In this document: positions 26,435-34,202 of the stretch, in pieces
Layout: each line of letters starts with the position of its first letter
Numbering within the stretch: position 1 is the first letter of the stretch
Assembly (NCBI GenBank): GCA_007695285.1
Contig: REEC01000125.1
Location: 124,001-188,000, forward strand
Source of the DNA: Spirochaetaceae bacterium
GTDB lineage: Bacteria > Spirochaetota > Spirochaetia > DSM-27196 > PXBQ01
DNA length: 64,000 nt
Direction of reading: 5' to 3'
Position numbers and translations under genes: made by a program
The notes under the pieces: model-generated
What the model saw: only the letters and a program-made list of their open reading frames with translations
What the model was told of the DNA's origin: nothing
The model's database searches: none

Positions 26435-27241
26435 CTAACTGAGCGCAAGAATCGCGCCATGGAGGACCTCACCCGCGGCGACCGCGCTCTTGGGCAGTGG
26501 TCCTGTGCTGCGACCGTCGAGAGCCGTGATCACACCGCCGGCCTGCTCGACGATCGGGATCAGCGGCGCGACATCCCACGGGTTCATGATCGGGTCGAGC
26601 ATCGCGTCGGTTCTGCCCGCTGCGAGCAGGAGGTAACCGTATCCGTCGCCCCAGCCGCGCGCGGCCGAGACCGCAGGAATCAGGTTCCGGGATAACGTTG
26701 GGCATCGGCGGGCGAAATCGGCAAAATCCGTCACGTTGATGACCGCTTCCGCGAGCCGCGTGCAATCGCGGATGGCCGTCCGGACTCCGTCGAGGTAACA
26801 CCCCTGTCCGTCTGCGGCGGCGACCGTTTCCCCGGTCTCGGGAGAGTGGATCACACCGATAATCGGGCTGCCGTCGTACATGGCCGCGATCAGCACCGTG
26901 TAAAGCGGTACGCCCGCGACAAACGCGCGCGTACCGTCGATCGGATCGACGATCCAGCGCCACCGCGATCCGCCGGCGGTTTCGCTGCCGGACTCCTCAC
27001 CGGTCACGGGTTCTCCCGGAAACGTCGCGTGCAGCGCCTTCTTGACCGCCTCTTCGGTCTCGCGGTCGGCGACCGTAACGGGCGAGGCGTCGTCCTTGAG
27101 TTCGACATCGAGCGCGGTTCCGAAGTAACGCGACGCTGTCTTTCCGCAGGACTCGGCGATCTCGACCGCGCGCTCGAGACGCGCCGAGAGCTCTTCACGG
27201 GTCGGCGTGGGATTGTCGGGGTTTCTTCCTGTATCGCTCAT
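26435..27241 (-). CDS. Inositol-monophosphatase-family phosphatase (histidinol-phosphatase HisN-like)
   Basis: Mg2+/Li+-type phosphatase of 268 residues. The metal-binding motifs are all present: Glu in VTGEESG, DPIDGTRAF with two Asp, and WDVAPLIPIVEQAGG near the C-terminus. The forms DPIDGTRAFVAG and WDVAP resemble HisN-type histidinol-phosphate phosphatases more than inositol monophosphatases, but substrate choice in this family cannot be fixed by eye. The ATG overlaps the smpB stop (ATGA), so it is cotranscribed with smpB and the PEGA/SUMF1 gene. tmRNA lies 81 bases downstream with its own promoter. Confidence 0.85.
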   Translation of the reverse strand: MSDTGRNPDNPTPTREELSARLERAVEIAESCGKTASRYFGTALDVELKDDASPVTVADRETEEAVKKALHATFPGEPVTGEESGSETAGGSRWRWIVDPIDGTRAFVAGVPLYTVLIAAMYDGSPIIGVIHSPETGETVAAADGQGCYLDGVRTAIRDCTRLAEAVINVTDFADFARRCPTLSRNLIPAVSAARGWGDGYGYLLLAAGRTDAMLDPIMNPWDVAPLIPIVEQAGGVITALDGRSTGPLPKSAVAAGEVLHGAILALS

Positions 27242-27696
27242 CTATACTTCCTCATTTCCCGGTCGGCATCGCGTTTCATGTCACGGTTTTTGATCGTTGT
27301 GCGCTTATCGTGAACCTGTTTTCCGCGGCAGACGCCGAGTTCAAGTTTGATCATCCCGTCCTTGAGATAAAAACTTAACGGAACGAGAGTGAATCCCTTC
27401 TCGTCGACCTGCCGTCGCAGACGCTTGATCTCTTCTTTATGCGCGAGCAAACGGCGGGCGCGGTCGGGCACGTGGTTATAGATGTTTCCGTGCGTATACT
27501 CGTTCACGTGCAACCCGATCAACCACAACTCGTCGTCACGGATCCGCGCGTACGAATCGACAAACGAGAAGTGGTTTGACTTCATCGATTTGACCTCGGT
27601 ACCCTGAAGCGATATTCCACACTCGATCTTGTCGAGCACCGCGTAGTTGAAGAATGCCTTCCTGTTTTTCGACAGGATTTTTACGCCTTCCGGCAT
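27238..27696 (-). CDS. smpB: SsrA-binding protein SmpB
   Basis: 152-residue OB-fold protein that binds tmRNA and places it in the ribosomal A site. Conserved SmpB blocks appear in order: NRKAFFNY, GTEVKSMK, FVDSYARI, HVNEYTHGNIYNH, DRARRLLAHKEEI, GFTLVPLSFYLKDG, KLELGVCRGK, then the basic C-terminal tail KNRDMKRDADREM that enters the mRNA channel. The ATG at 27696 overlaps the preceding stop (ATGA); a longer open frame upstream has no family similarity. Its partner tmRNA is 0.9 kb downstream on the same strand, so both trans-translation components are clustered. Confidence 0.97.
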   Translation of the reverse strand: MPEGVKILSKNRKAFFNYAVLDKIECGISLQGTEVKSMKSNHFSFVDSYARIRDDELWLIGLHVNEYTHGNIYNHVPDRARRLLAHKEEIKRLRRQVDEKGFTLVPLSFYLKDGMIKLELGVCRGKQVHDKRTTIKNRDMKRDADREMRKYR

Positions 27697-29312
27697 CACA
27701 TACTCCGTTCGAGAACCACTCGAAAGCCGATGAACGGTGTTGCCCAGTCCTGGGGTTGCAGACCACGTGTCGTGACCGAGACACCGTTCGAGCGATTTGC
27801 CCACGAGCCGCCGCGTACGACGCGGTGCGCGGCCGGATACTGCTGTGCGCGCTCAAGCGCGTCGCTCGAGAGAGCGTGCACCGCGGGCAGGTACCGATCG
27901 TCGGTCCACTCCCAGACGTTCCCGAGCATGTCGAACAAGCCCGCGGCACCGGCGCCAAAACCACCGACCGCGACGGGACCGTCCGTCACGACCTCACGGA
28001 ACGCGCCGGGGTAGAGATCCGACTCGTTCACGCGCGCGGCGACCTCCCACTCGTGTTCGCGCGGCAAGCGGGCGGTGTAACCGGCTGTCCGGTCGGAGAA
28101 CCACGCGGCGTACTCGCGCGCGGCGGCGTACGAGACGTGCGTCACAGGCAGCGCGTCGGAGCGACCGTCGCCGAGCCACGCGAGGTACTCGTCGGTCACG
28201 AGCCCGTCGGCAACGAGCGCCGAGGCGTTCTCGCGCGCCCACGTGGGGTTCTCCGCGACAAACTCACGGTACATGCCTCGCGTCACCGGCGACTCCGCGA
28301 CTAGAAACGAGCCGGTCCGACGAACGACGGGTATCGAGGTTTCCGCCGACTGCGCGTCGTCGCGAAATCCGAACACGAACTGCGCCGGGGCAACCGGACG
28401 AAACCACTGTCCGGCGACAGCGACCCGATCGCCGACCTCGACCTCGAGCTCGGCCGCCAAAACCGAGGCGATAATCCGCGTTCGCCGGTCGGCGAGATAC
28501 TCGGCGTACCACGGCGCGTCATCGGCGACGAGTGAAGCCGGAGCCACGGCCGCGATGTGTTCGAGAAAACCGTCCTCGTCGCGATAGTACTCGGCAAGAC
28601 GCGACACGACGTCGAGGCCCGACGCGGGCGTGAACGCCCCGCCTCGTGAGGAGTCGATGAAAACGGCGCGCAGCGCGTCGCGCAGCGTGTCCACCGACAC
28701 GGTATGGCCGAGTACAGCGTCGAAAAACGCTTCCGGTACCGCGTTTGCACCATCGCTCCCGTACCCCGTGTGAAAATCTCTGACCGCCCAGGATACGACC
28801 GGCGGAAACTGCGATTGCGCGGTCGCGAACGCGACACCGGACCATCGGGAGTACTCGAGCACAGCTTCCTCGAGCATCGCGCGTGTATCGGAAGGGTGCA
28901 AACGTGCGTCGATCGTTCGGCGAGACGGAAAAAACAACGACGCCGCGACACGCCCGCCGACTTCGACAACACGCTCGTGGTCCGCAAAGAACGGCTTTTT
29001 CACCGTGATTGTACGCGTCCCGGACGAGACAAACGACTCAATCGGGCTGGAGCCGATGCGAACGCCGTCGACGTAAACCGATGCGCCGTCCGGAAGCGTG
29101 GAAAACGTAATCCGCGTTCCCCGGTTGACGAGCCCCGGAACCAAAAAAACGCCCACAAGCACAAGCACGATCGCAATCGAATATACGACCGGCAGGTACG
29201 TTGTCGGAGCAATGCCGCGAATCGGGCGAAGCGTCACGGTAATCGCAGACCCATCTTCGTTTTTTTGTGATTCCACGGCTTTTTTGGGGGCCGAGACGCG
29301 CGGTTTCTTCAT
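27696..29312 (-). CDS. Membrane protein with PEGA domain and SUMF1/FGE-like domain lacking active-site cysteines
   Basis: 538 residues. A transmembrane helix at about 39-58 (VVYSIAIVLVLVGVFLV) is followed by a PEGA-like domain (STLPDGASVYVDGVRIGSSP), a divergent middle region, and a C-terminal SUMF1-type sulfatase-modifying fold from about residue 335: VTRGMYREF, PVTHVSYAAAREYA, RLPREHEWEVAAR, FDMLGNVWEWT and VRGGSWANRSN. True formylglycine-generating enzymes have a Cys pair after RGGSW; none is present here, so it is probably a binding or structural version. It leads the operon with smpB and the HisN-like gene. The ATG lies 7 bases after a strong -10, with no Shine-Dalgarno. Confidence 0.85.
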   Translation of the reverse strand: MKKPRVSAPKKAVESQKNEDGSAITVTLRPIRGIAPTTYLPVVYSIAIVLVLVGVFLVPGLVNRGTRITFSTLPDGASVYVDGVRIGSSPIESFVSSGTRTITVKKPFFADHERVVEVGGRVAASLFFPSRRTIDARLHPSDTRAMLEEAVLEYSRWSGVAFATAQSQFPPVVSWAVRDFHTGYGSDGANAVPEAFFDAVLGHTVSVDTLRDALRAVFIDSSRGGAFTPASGLDVVSRLAEYYRDEDGFLEHIAAVAPASLVADDAPWYAEYLADRRTRIIASVLAAELEVEVGDRVAVAGQWFRPVAPAQFVFGFRDDAQSAETSIPVVRRTGSFLVAESPVTRGMYREFVAENPTWARENASALVADGLVTDEYLAWLGDGRSDALPVTHVSYAAAREYAAWFSDRTAGYTARLPREHEWEVAARVNESDLYPGAFREVVTDGPVAVGGFGAGAAGLFDMLGNVWEWTDDRYLPAVHALSSDALERAQQYPAAHRVVRGGSWANRSNGVSVTTRGLQPQDWATPFIGFRVVLERSM

Positions 29313-29319
29313 TACGCGG

Positions 29320-29349
29320 AGTATAGCGGAGCGCTTTTCGCCTTGTCAA
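29320..29349 (-). promoter_or_regulatory. Promoter of the PEGA/SUMF1-smpB operon (leaderless type)
   Basis: On the minus strand a perfect TTGACA (29344-29349), an 18-base spacer and TATACT (29320-29325). Seven bases then lead to the ATG at 29312. Its -35 overlaps the -35 of the divergent lepB promoter base for base except one position. Confidence 0.65.
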
Positions 29350-29372
29350 CGTAACAATATACATGGTACTTT
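29343..29372 (+). promoter_or_regulatory. Promoter of lepB (leaderless type)
   Basis: TTGTCA at 29343-29348, an 18-base spacer and an extended -10 TGG-TACTTT (TACTTT at 29367-29372), with the ATG 7 bases later at 29380. The shared TTGTCAA (29343-29349) serves as -35 in both directions. Confidence 0.5.
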
Positions 29373-29379
29373 CACGCAA

Positions 29380-30369
29380 ATGGATCAGAACGTCGCCCCG
29401 TGGAGGGTCGCGCTGACGCGCACGACCGAAAACTTCTTGACGTCCCGGAAAAGGAAAAAGATCCGGCGGATCGAGAAGCAAAAGAAGAAGAACGTGATTC
29501 TCGATTGGGTCGAAGCGTTCATCTGGGCGGCGTTTGTCGTGCTGCTCGTCAATCAGTACCTCCTTCAGGCGTACAAGATTCCGACCGGCTCGATGATCGA
29601 GACTCTTCTTGAGAACGACCGGATTTTTGTGAACAAGGCGGTGTACGGTCCGGAGCTGCTGCCGGGACTCGTGAAACTACCGGGTTTTGTCGTTCCCACA
29701 CGGAACGAAGTCGTCATTTTTGAGAATCCGGCGTACATCGGACGCGGAACGGCGTTCGACGTGCTTCAACGGATCGTATATATGATGACGCTCTCGCTCG
29801 TCGATATCGACACCGACCGAGACGGCCGGCCGCGCGCGCAGTTTCTGATCAAACGCGCGGTCGGAGTCGACCATGATCGGTTTCGCCAGGTGAACGGGAA
29901 CTTGATGATCCGCCCTCACGGCGAAGTCGAGTGGTACACCGAAAGCGAGTTTCAGCGAATCGCCGGCATCGAGTACGGTGTGCGAAGAATTCTTCGTCCC
30001 GAACATTACGAGACGATTCTTCGCGCCGGTCGCGCGCGCGCGTACGAGACTTCAGGGCTGGCCGTCGCGCCCGACGACTCGGTAGCGTTACGAGAGTACG
30101 GGCGGAACATCTTGTACGATTCTTTCGCGTTCGAGGAAGCTCGCGCGGCGACGCAACTCGCGATTACGCCGCACGACCGGCGCGCATCGATGCGATTTGA
30201 GGCGAGTCGCGCGGGATGGTACATTCCGGAAGGTCGGATGTTCACCCTTGGTGATAACCGCGACAACTCGCAAGACGGCCGTAACTTCGGCCCCGTACGA
30301 AGCGACCGCGTTCTCGGCCGTGCGATGTTCCGATACTGGCCGCTCGCACGAATCGGTCTCGTCCGATGA
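29380..30369 (+). CDS. lepB: Signal peptidase I, catalytically complete
   Basis: Cleaves signal peptides on the outer face of the inner membrane. 329 residues. A basic, coiled N-terminal region (RKRKKIRRIEKQKKKN) precedes one transmembrane helix at about 47-63. The catalytic Ser is in IPTGSM (about residue 71) and the general-base Lys in FLIKRAVG (about 161). The C-terminal box GDNRDNSQDGRNFGPV is intact. An insert of about 70 residues between the Lys block and the C-terminal box is longer than in many homologues. MDQNVAP at 29380 is taken as the start; earlier in-frame ATGs lie in the divergent gene. The paralogue downstream, after 53 bases, has lost its catalytic residues. Confidence 0.93.
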   Translation: MDQNVAPWRVALTRTTENFLTSRKRKKIRRIEKQKKKNVILDWVEAFIWAAFVVLLVNQYLLQAYKIPTGSMIETLLENDRIFVNKAVYGPELLPGLVKLPGFVVPTRNEVVIFENPAYIGRGTAFDVLQRIVYMMTLSLVDIDTDRDGRPRAQFLIKRAVGVDHDRFRQVNGNLMIRPHGEVEWYTESEFQRIAGIEYGVRRILRPEHYETILRAGRARAYETSGLAVAPDDSVALREYGRNILYDSFAFEEARAATQLAITPHDRRASMRFEASRAGWYIPEGRMFTLGDNRDNSQDGRNFGPVRSDRVLGRAMFRYWPLARIGLVR

Positions 30370-30395
30370 CTCGAGATCCGCTATGACGGGAAATC

Positions 30396-30440
30396 GCATA
30401 TGAAGAAGGGAAACCCGCGCATATGAAGAAGGGAAACCCG
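30396..30440 (+). repeat. Tandem duplication (22-bp copies, 23-bp period) around the start of the second signal peptidase gene
   Basis: GCATATGAAGAAGGGAAACC plus CG occurs at 30396-30417 and again at 30419-30440. Each copy carries ATG AAG AAG GGA AAC CCG. The 23-base period shifts the frame, so the first ATG (30400) opens an 8-codon ORF, MKKGNPRI, whose TGA overlaps the second ATG (30423), the real start. Confidence 0.9.
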
Positions 30441-31178
30441 TATCGGTTGAGTTCGTACAGTTCGTATCGCAAACGCAACAAGGCGTACAGTTACGTCTTC
30501 ACGCTCGTCCGCTACATCATCGTCGTCGCGGTCGTCGTCGGAATGCTCAGGTTTTTCCTGCTCGGATCGTTCGCGATTGAGACGACCGCGATGCGACCGC
30601 AACTCGATCCGGGTGACAGAGTCGTCACCTCGCCTTTCGTTTTCGGCGCGCGATACGGCGACAATCGGTCGCTGCCCGGCATCAGATCACCGCAGTACGG
30701 TGATGTCGTTGTTCTCAACTCCCCGTATAAGCCGCAGACGAGCGTGTTCCTCCGGGTTCTCGACGCGCCGATCCGGTTCTTCACGGCGCAGCAGGTTTCG
30801 CTTCTTCCGAAACCTCACGGAACCGAAGCGCGAGACGTTATCCGGCGAGTCGCCGCGTTGCCGGGTGACACCGTTCGAGTCGAACGGTACATCGTGTACG
30901 TCAGGCGTTCGGGCGAAACCGCGTTCCGCAGCGAGTTCGATCTCTCGGCGCGCACGTATCAGCTCCGGGCGGACCCGCTACCGCAAAACTGGACCGCGCG
31001 GAGCCCGTTTTCCGACGCGTTTTCAGAGTACACTCTGGGCCCCGACGAGTACTTCGTCGTGGGAGACAACCGAACCGAAGCGCTCGATTCGCGGTACTGG
31101 GGACCGGTCGGTAGCCACGAGATAACGGCCAAAGTTCTTCTACGATACTGGCCGCTACGGCGGTTTTCGCGGCTGTAG
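30423..31178 (+). CDS. Signal peptidase I paralogue lacking catalytic Ser and Lys
   Basis: 251 residues of the S26 fold. A basic N-terminus, one transmembrane helix at about 29-50, then IETTAMRPQLDPGDRVV where active enzymes have P-x-G-S-M-x-P-T-L. The Ser position is Ala (TTAM). The Lys block reads VIRRVAALPGDTV, so the general-base Lys is Arg. The C-terminal box is GDNRTEALDSRYWGPV, with the usual Ser of NxS replaced by Ala. Structural residues (PGD, GDNR, DSR) remain, which argues for a folded pseudoenzyme under selection and not a pseudogene. The ATG at 30423 follows an 8-codon mini-ORF made by a tandem duplication. It is transcribed with the active lepB. Confidence 0.88.
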   Translation: MKKGNPYRLSSYSSYRKRNKAYSYVFTLVRYIIVVAVVVGMLRFFLLGSFAIETTAMRPQLDPGDRVVTSPFVFGARYGDNRSLPGIRSPQYGDVVVLNSPYKPQTSVFLRVLDAPIRFFTAQQVSLLPKPHGTEARDVIRRVAALPGDTVRVERYIVYVRRSGETAFRSEFDLSARTYQLRADPLPQNWTARSPFSDAFSEYTLGPDEYFVVGDNRTEALDSRYWGPVGSHEITAKVLLRYWPLRRFSRL

Positions 31179-31186
31179 TCAATATC

Positions 31187-31215
31187 TTGACAGCCGTATG
31201 GGTGCGTGGTAGTTT
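31187..31215 (+). promoter_or_regulatory. Promoter of the yebC-ruvCAB-queA operon
   Basis: Perfect TTGACA at 31187-31192, a 17-base spacer and an extended -10 TGG-TAGTTT (TAGTTT at 31210-31215). A leader of about 33 bases with GGGAG precedes the yebC ATG. The rimP promoter has the same TAGTTT hexamer and spacing. Confidence 0.55.
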
Positions 31216-31254
31216 CTCGACGCGAGATCCTCGTGGAATTATCAGGGAGAAAAC

Positions 31255-32001
31255 ATGTCCGGTCATAGCAAATGGGCCACAATCCGACACAAGAAAGGTG
31301 CTGCCGACGCGAAGCGCGGCAAAATTTTCACGAAATTGATAAAGGAGATCACGGTCGCGGCGCGGACGGGCGGCGGTGATATTGAGGCGAACCCACGTTT
31401 ACGCCAGGCGGTTCTCAAGGCCCGTTCCTCGAATATGCCGAAAGACAACATCGATCGTGCGATCAAGAAAGGTACCGGTGACCTCGAAGGCGCCGATTAC
31501 GTCGAGATCGCGTACGAGGGTTATGGTCCGGGCGGCGTGGCGATTCTCGTCGACGCGTTGACCGACAATCGTAACCGTACAGCGGCCGACGTCCGAAGCA
31601 TCTTCTCGAAAGGTGGTGGAAACCTCGGCGAGTCGGGTTGTGTCTCGTATTTGTTCAACCGAAAAGGCATCATCGCGTACGACGCGTCGCAGTATACCGA
31701 GGACGAAGTGCTCGAAAAAGCGCTCGAGGCCGGTGCCGATGACGTGCAGACGTCCGGAGACGCGGTCGAACTCACGTGCGCGGCGGAAGAGTTCGACGCG
31801 GTGCTCTCCGTGATGCAGGAGGCCGGATTTGAACACACGATGGCCGAGATCGGCAAGGTACCCGACGCGACCGTGACGCTCGACGCCGACGGCGCGCGTA
31901 AGGCTCTTCGACTCATCGAGACGCTCGACGATCACGACGATGTCCAGTCGGTCTCGACGAACCTCGAGATCCCGGAGGATCTGGATTTATCGGAAGAGTG
32001 A
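31255..32001 (+). CDS. yebC: YebC/PmpR family protein
   Basis: 248 residues, normal length. It opens with the family hallmark SGHSKWATIRHKKGAADAKR and continues with NPRLRQAVLKARSSNMPKDN, EGYGPGGVAILVDALTDNRN and GGNLGESGCVSYLF. Members are reported as DNA-binding regulators and, more recently, as ribosome-associated factors relieving stalling at difficult sequences; which applies here cannot be told. It is the first gene of the Holliday-junction operon, a very common arrangement. GGGAG lies 5 bases before the ATG. Its stop overlaps the ruvC start (GTGA). Confidence 0.96.
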   Translation: MSGHSKWATIRHKKGAADAKRGKIFTKLIKEITVAARTGGGDIEANPRLRQAVLKARSSNMPKDNIDRAIKKGTGDLEGADYVEIAYEGYGPGGVAILVDALTDNRNRTAADVRSIFSKGGGNLGESGCVSYLFNRKGIIAYDASQYTEDEVLEKALEAGADDVQTSGDAVELTCAAEEFDAVLSVMQEAGFEHTMAEIGKVPDATVTLDADGARKALRLIETLDDHDDVQSVSTNLEIPEDLDLSEE

Positions 32002-32543
32002 AGACGATACTCGGTATCGATCCAGGCTTTGCCGCTACCGGTTACGGCGTGATCACGCACGACGGGCGTACGGTTAAATACGTGACGCACGGCGTGATCC
32101 GGACGGACAGCAATGAAGCTCCCGGTAAACGTCTTCTGGCGATCTTCGACACGATTTCCGACGTGATCGAGAAACACAGACCCGATGAGGCGGGAGTTGA
32201 AACGCTCTACTTCGCGAGAAACGCGAGCAGCGCGCTTCCTGTCGCCCAGGCACGAGGAGTCGTCTTGCTGGCGCTCGCGAAGAGCGGGATAACCGCCGCG
32301 GAGTATCCGCCGCAGGCTATCAAACAGGCGATAGTCGGACAGGGGCGAGCGGACAAGGCGCAGGTTCAAAATCTCATCCGAATGCTTCTCGGGCTCGGCG
32401 AAATCCCGAGCCCGGATCACGCCGCCGACGCGCTCGGAGCCGCGATCTGCCACGCCAACACGGGACCGTTTCACGAGCGGATCGGGCACGAAAAGCCCGG
32501 ACACCCGAAGATCGGACGTAGTAAGGTTGGAGGATCGACGTGA
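31998..32543 (+). CDS. ruvC: Holliday-junction resolvase RuvC
   Basis: Cuts four-way junctions symmetrically, working with RuvAB. 181 residues with the RNase H fold. The acidic residues are recognisable: Asp in ILGIDPGFAATG, Glu in AGVETLYF and the closing Asp pair in SPDHAADALGAA; the basic block ARNASSALPVAQARG is also conserved. The start is a GTG overlapping the yebC stop, with GGAAGA upstream. A Lys/His-rich tail of about 20 residues (HEKPGHPKIGRSK) extends beyond the usual C-terminus. Its stop overlaps the ruvA start (GTGA). Confidence 0.96.
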   Translation: MKTILGIDPGFAATGYGVITHDGRTVKYVTHGVIRTDSNEAPGKRLLAIFDTISDVIEKHRPDEAGVETLYFARNASSALPVAQARGVVLLALAKSGITAAEYPPQAIKQAIVGQGRADKAQVQNLIRMLLGLGEIPSPDHAADALGAAICHANTGPFHERIGHEKPGHPKIGRSKVGGST

Positions 32544-33118
32544 TTCACAGTTTGACCGGCCGTATCACGGGAGTGACCCGCGAGACGATCCTCGTCGAGA
32601 CAAACGGTGTAGAGTGGGAACTCGAGGCCGGCGCACAGTCGATCGCCGCGGTTACCGAAGGAGCCACCGCCCGGATCCTCGTGCATTTCCATCACCGCGA
32701 AGACGCGATGAAACTGTACGGATTTGTCACCGCCGAAGAGCGGAGCGTTTTCCGGGAACTCATCAAGGTCAACGGAATCGGTCCGCGGCAGGCGCTCAGA
32801 ATTCTCTCGGGCACGACGGTAGAGCGTTTCATCGAGATCCTCGAAACCGCCGATATCTCCGCGCTTTCGGCGATCCCGGGGCTCGGCGCCAAGACTGCGC
32901 AGAAGATCGTTCTCGCTCTGAAAGGGCGCCTTACGTCGGTCGACGAACCGAGTCCGTACTCGGAGATCATCGATGCGCTCGTAGAGATGGGGTTTGAGAA
33001 AAAAAACGTGACGCGAGCGGTTTCCGCGATCGGCGCCGAGATCGAACCGAACACCGTTACGGCAGAAGAGTTCGAAAAACTTGTTTTTTCTCAGGCGATC
33101 GCTCGCCTGAGTTCGTGA
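32540..33118 (+). CDS. ruvA: Holliday-junction DNA helicase subunit RuvA
   Basis: Tetrameric junction-binding subunit that loads RuvB. 192 residues. The N-terminal OB domain (MIHSLTGRI to [20 protein letters not shown]) is followed by the two helix-hairpin-helix motifs [13 protein letters not shown] and [18 protein letters not shown] linker and the C-terminal three-helix domain ([10 protein letters not shown]) that contacts RuvB complete it. GTG start with TTGGAGG upstream, overlapping the ruvC stop. ruvB starts 58 bases after the stop. Confidence 0.96.
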   Translation: MIHSLTGRITGVTRETILVETNGVEWELEAGAQSIAAVTEGATARILVHFHHREDAMKLYGFVTAEERSVFRELIKVNGIGPRQALRILSGTTVERFIEILETADISALSAIPGLGAKTAQKIVLALKGRLTSVDEPSPYSEIIDALVEMGFEKKNVTRAVSAIGAEIEPNTVTAEEFEKLVFSQAIARLSS

Positions 33119-33176
33119 CAAAACCCGCCGGAACGCGCGTGCCGATAAACGTGAGTTCGGCGACGGGAGGACGATC

Positions 33177-34202
33177 GTGCCCGGCATGCTCGATGGACAC
33201 TTGACCGAAGACGATTCTTCGGAAAACCGACTCCGACCATCGCGCCTGAGCGAGTTCCAGGGGCAGGAAACCGTCAAGGAAAATCTCAGCGTGTTCATCC
33301 AGGCCGCGCGCGAGCGCGACGACGCGCTCGACCACGTTTTTCTGAGTGGCCCACCCGGGCTCGGGAAAACGACTCTCGCGGGGATTATCGCGCACGAGAT
33401 GGGCGTCGAGTTCAAGGTGACCGGCGCGCCCGCGCTCGACAAACCGAAGGACCTCGCAGGGATTCTCACGACGCTCTCGGCCGGAACGGTTTTTTTCATC
33501 GATGAAATTCACCGGCTGCGGCCCGCGATTGAAGAGATGCTGTACATCGCGATGGAAGACTACGAGATCGACTGGATAATCGGCCAGGGGCCGTCCGCGC
33601 GGACGATCCGGATTCCGGTCCCCCGATTCACTCTCGTCGGGGCGACCACAAAACCCGGCAATGTCGCGGCACCTCTGCATACCCGTTTCGGCATCGTGGT
33701 TCGCCTCGATTACTACAGCGACGAGGAGATCATCCGCGTTCTCCGTCGGTCGTCCGAGCTCCTCGACATCGCCGTCGTCGAGAGCGCGTTTCCGCTGCTC
33801 GCGCAGTGTTCGCGCGGCACGCCGCGCGTCGCAAACCGTCTGCTGCGCCGCGTGCGCGATTTCGCCCAGGTGGCCGGAAACGGCCGGATCACCGAAGAAA
33901 TCGTGCAGCACGCGATGCATCGCCTCGAGATCGACTCGTACGGACTCGAGTCGCACGATCGGACGATTCTCCGAACGATCATCGAGCGGTACGACGGAGG
34001 CCCTGTCGGCGCCGAGACGCTCGCGATCTCGGTCGGCGAAGGCGTCGATACGCTCGAGGACTTCTACGAACCGTACCTCATTCAGCGTGGCTTCCTCAAA
34101 CGTACACCGCGCGGTCGCACGGTGACCGGACTGTCGTACACACACTTGGGGCTCCCGATTCCAAAGCGTCCTGACGATGAAAACCAAGAACTTTTCGTTT
34201 GA
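33177..34202 (+). CDS. ruvB: Holliday-junction branch-migration ATPase RuvB
   Basis: AAA+ motor that drives branch migration. 341 residues. [12 protein letters not shown], Walker [13 protein letters not shown], Walker [10 protein letters not shown], sensor 1 [10 protein letters not shown], the arginine-finger region [13 protein letters not shown] and the C-terminal winged helix ([15 protein letters not shown]) are all present. The GTG start at 33177 is supported by GGGAGG six bases upstream. The last 26 bases overlap the start of queA, so the two are tightly coupled. Confidence 0.97.
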   Translation: MPGMLDGHLTEDDSSENRLRPSRLSEFQGQETVKENLSVFIQAARERDDALDHVFLSGPPGLGKTTLAGIIAHEMGVEFKVTGAPALDKPKDLAGILTTLSAGTVFFIDEIHRLRPAIEEMLYIAMEDYEIDWIIGQGPSARTIRIPVPRFTLVGATTKPGNVAAPLHTRFGIVVRLDYYSDEEIIRVLRRSSELLDIAVVESAFPLLAQCSRGTPRVANRLLRRVRDFAQVAGNGRITEEIVQHAMHRLEIDSYGLESHDRTILRTIIERYDGGPVGAETLAISVGEGVDTLEDFYEPYLIQRGFLKRTPRGRTVTGLSYTHLGLPIPKRPDDENQELFV

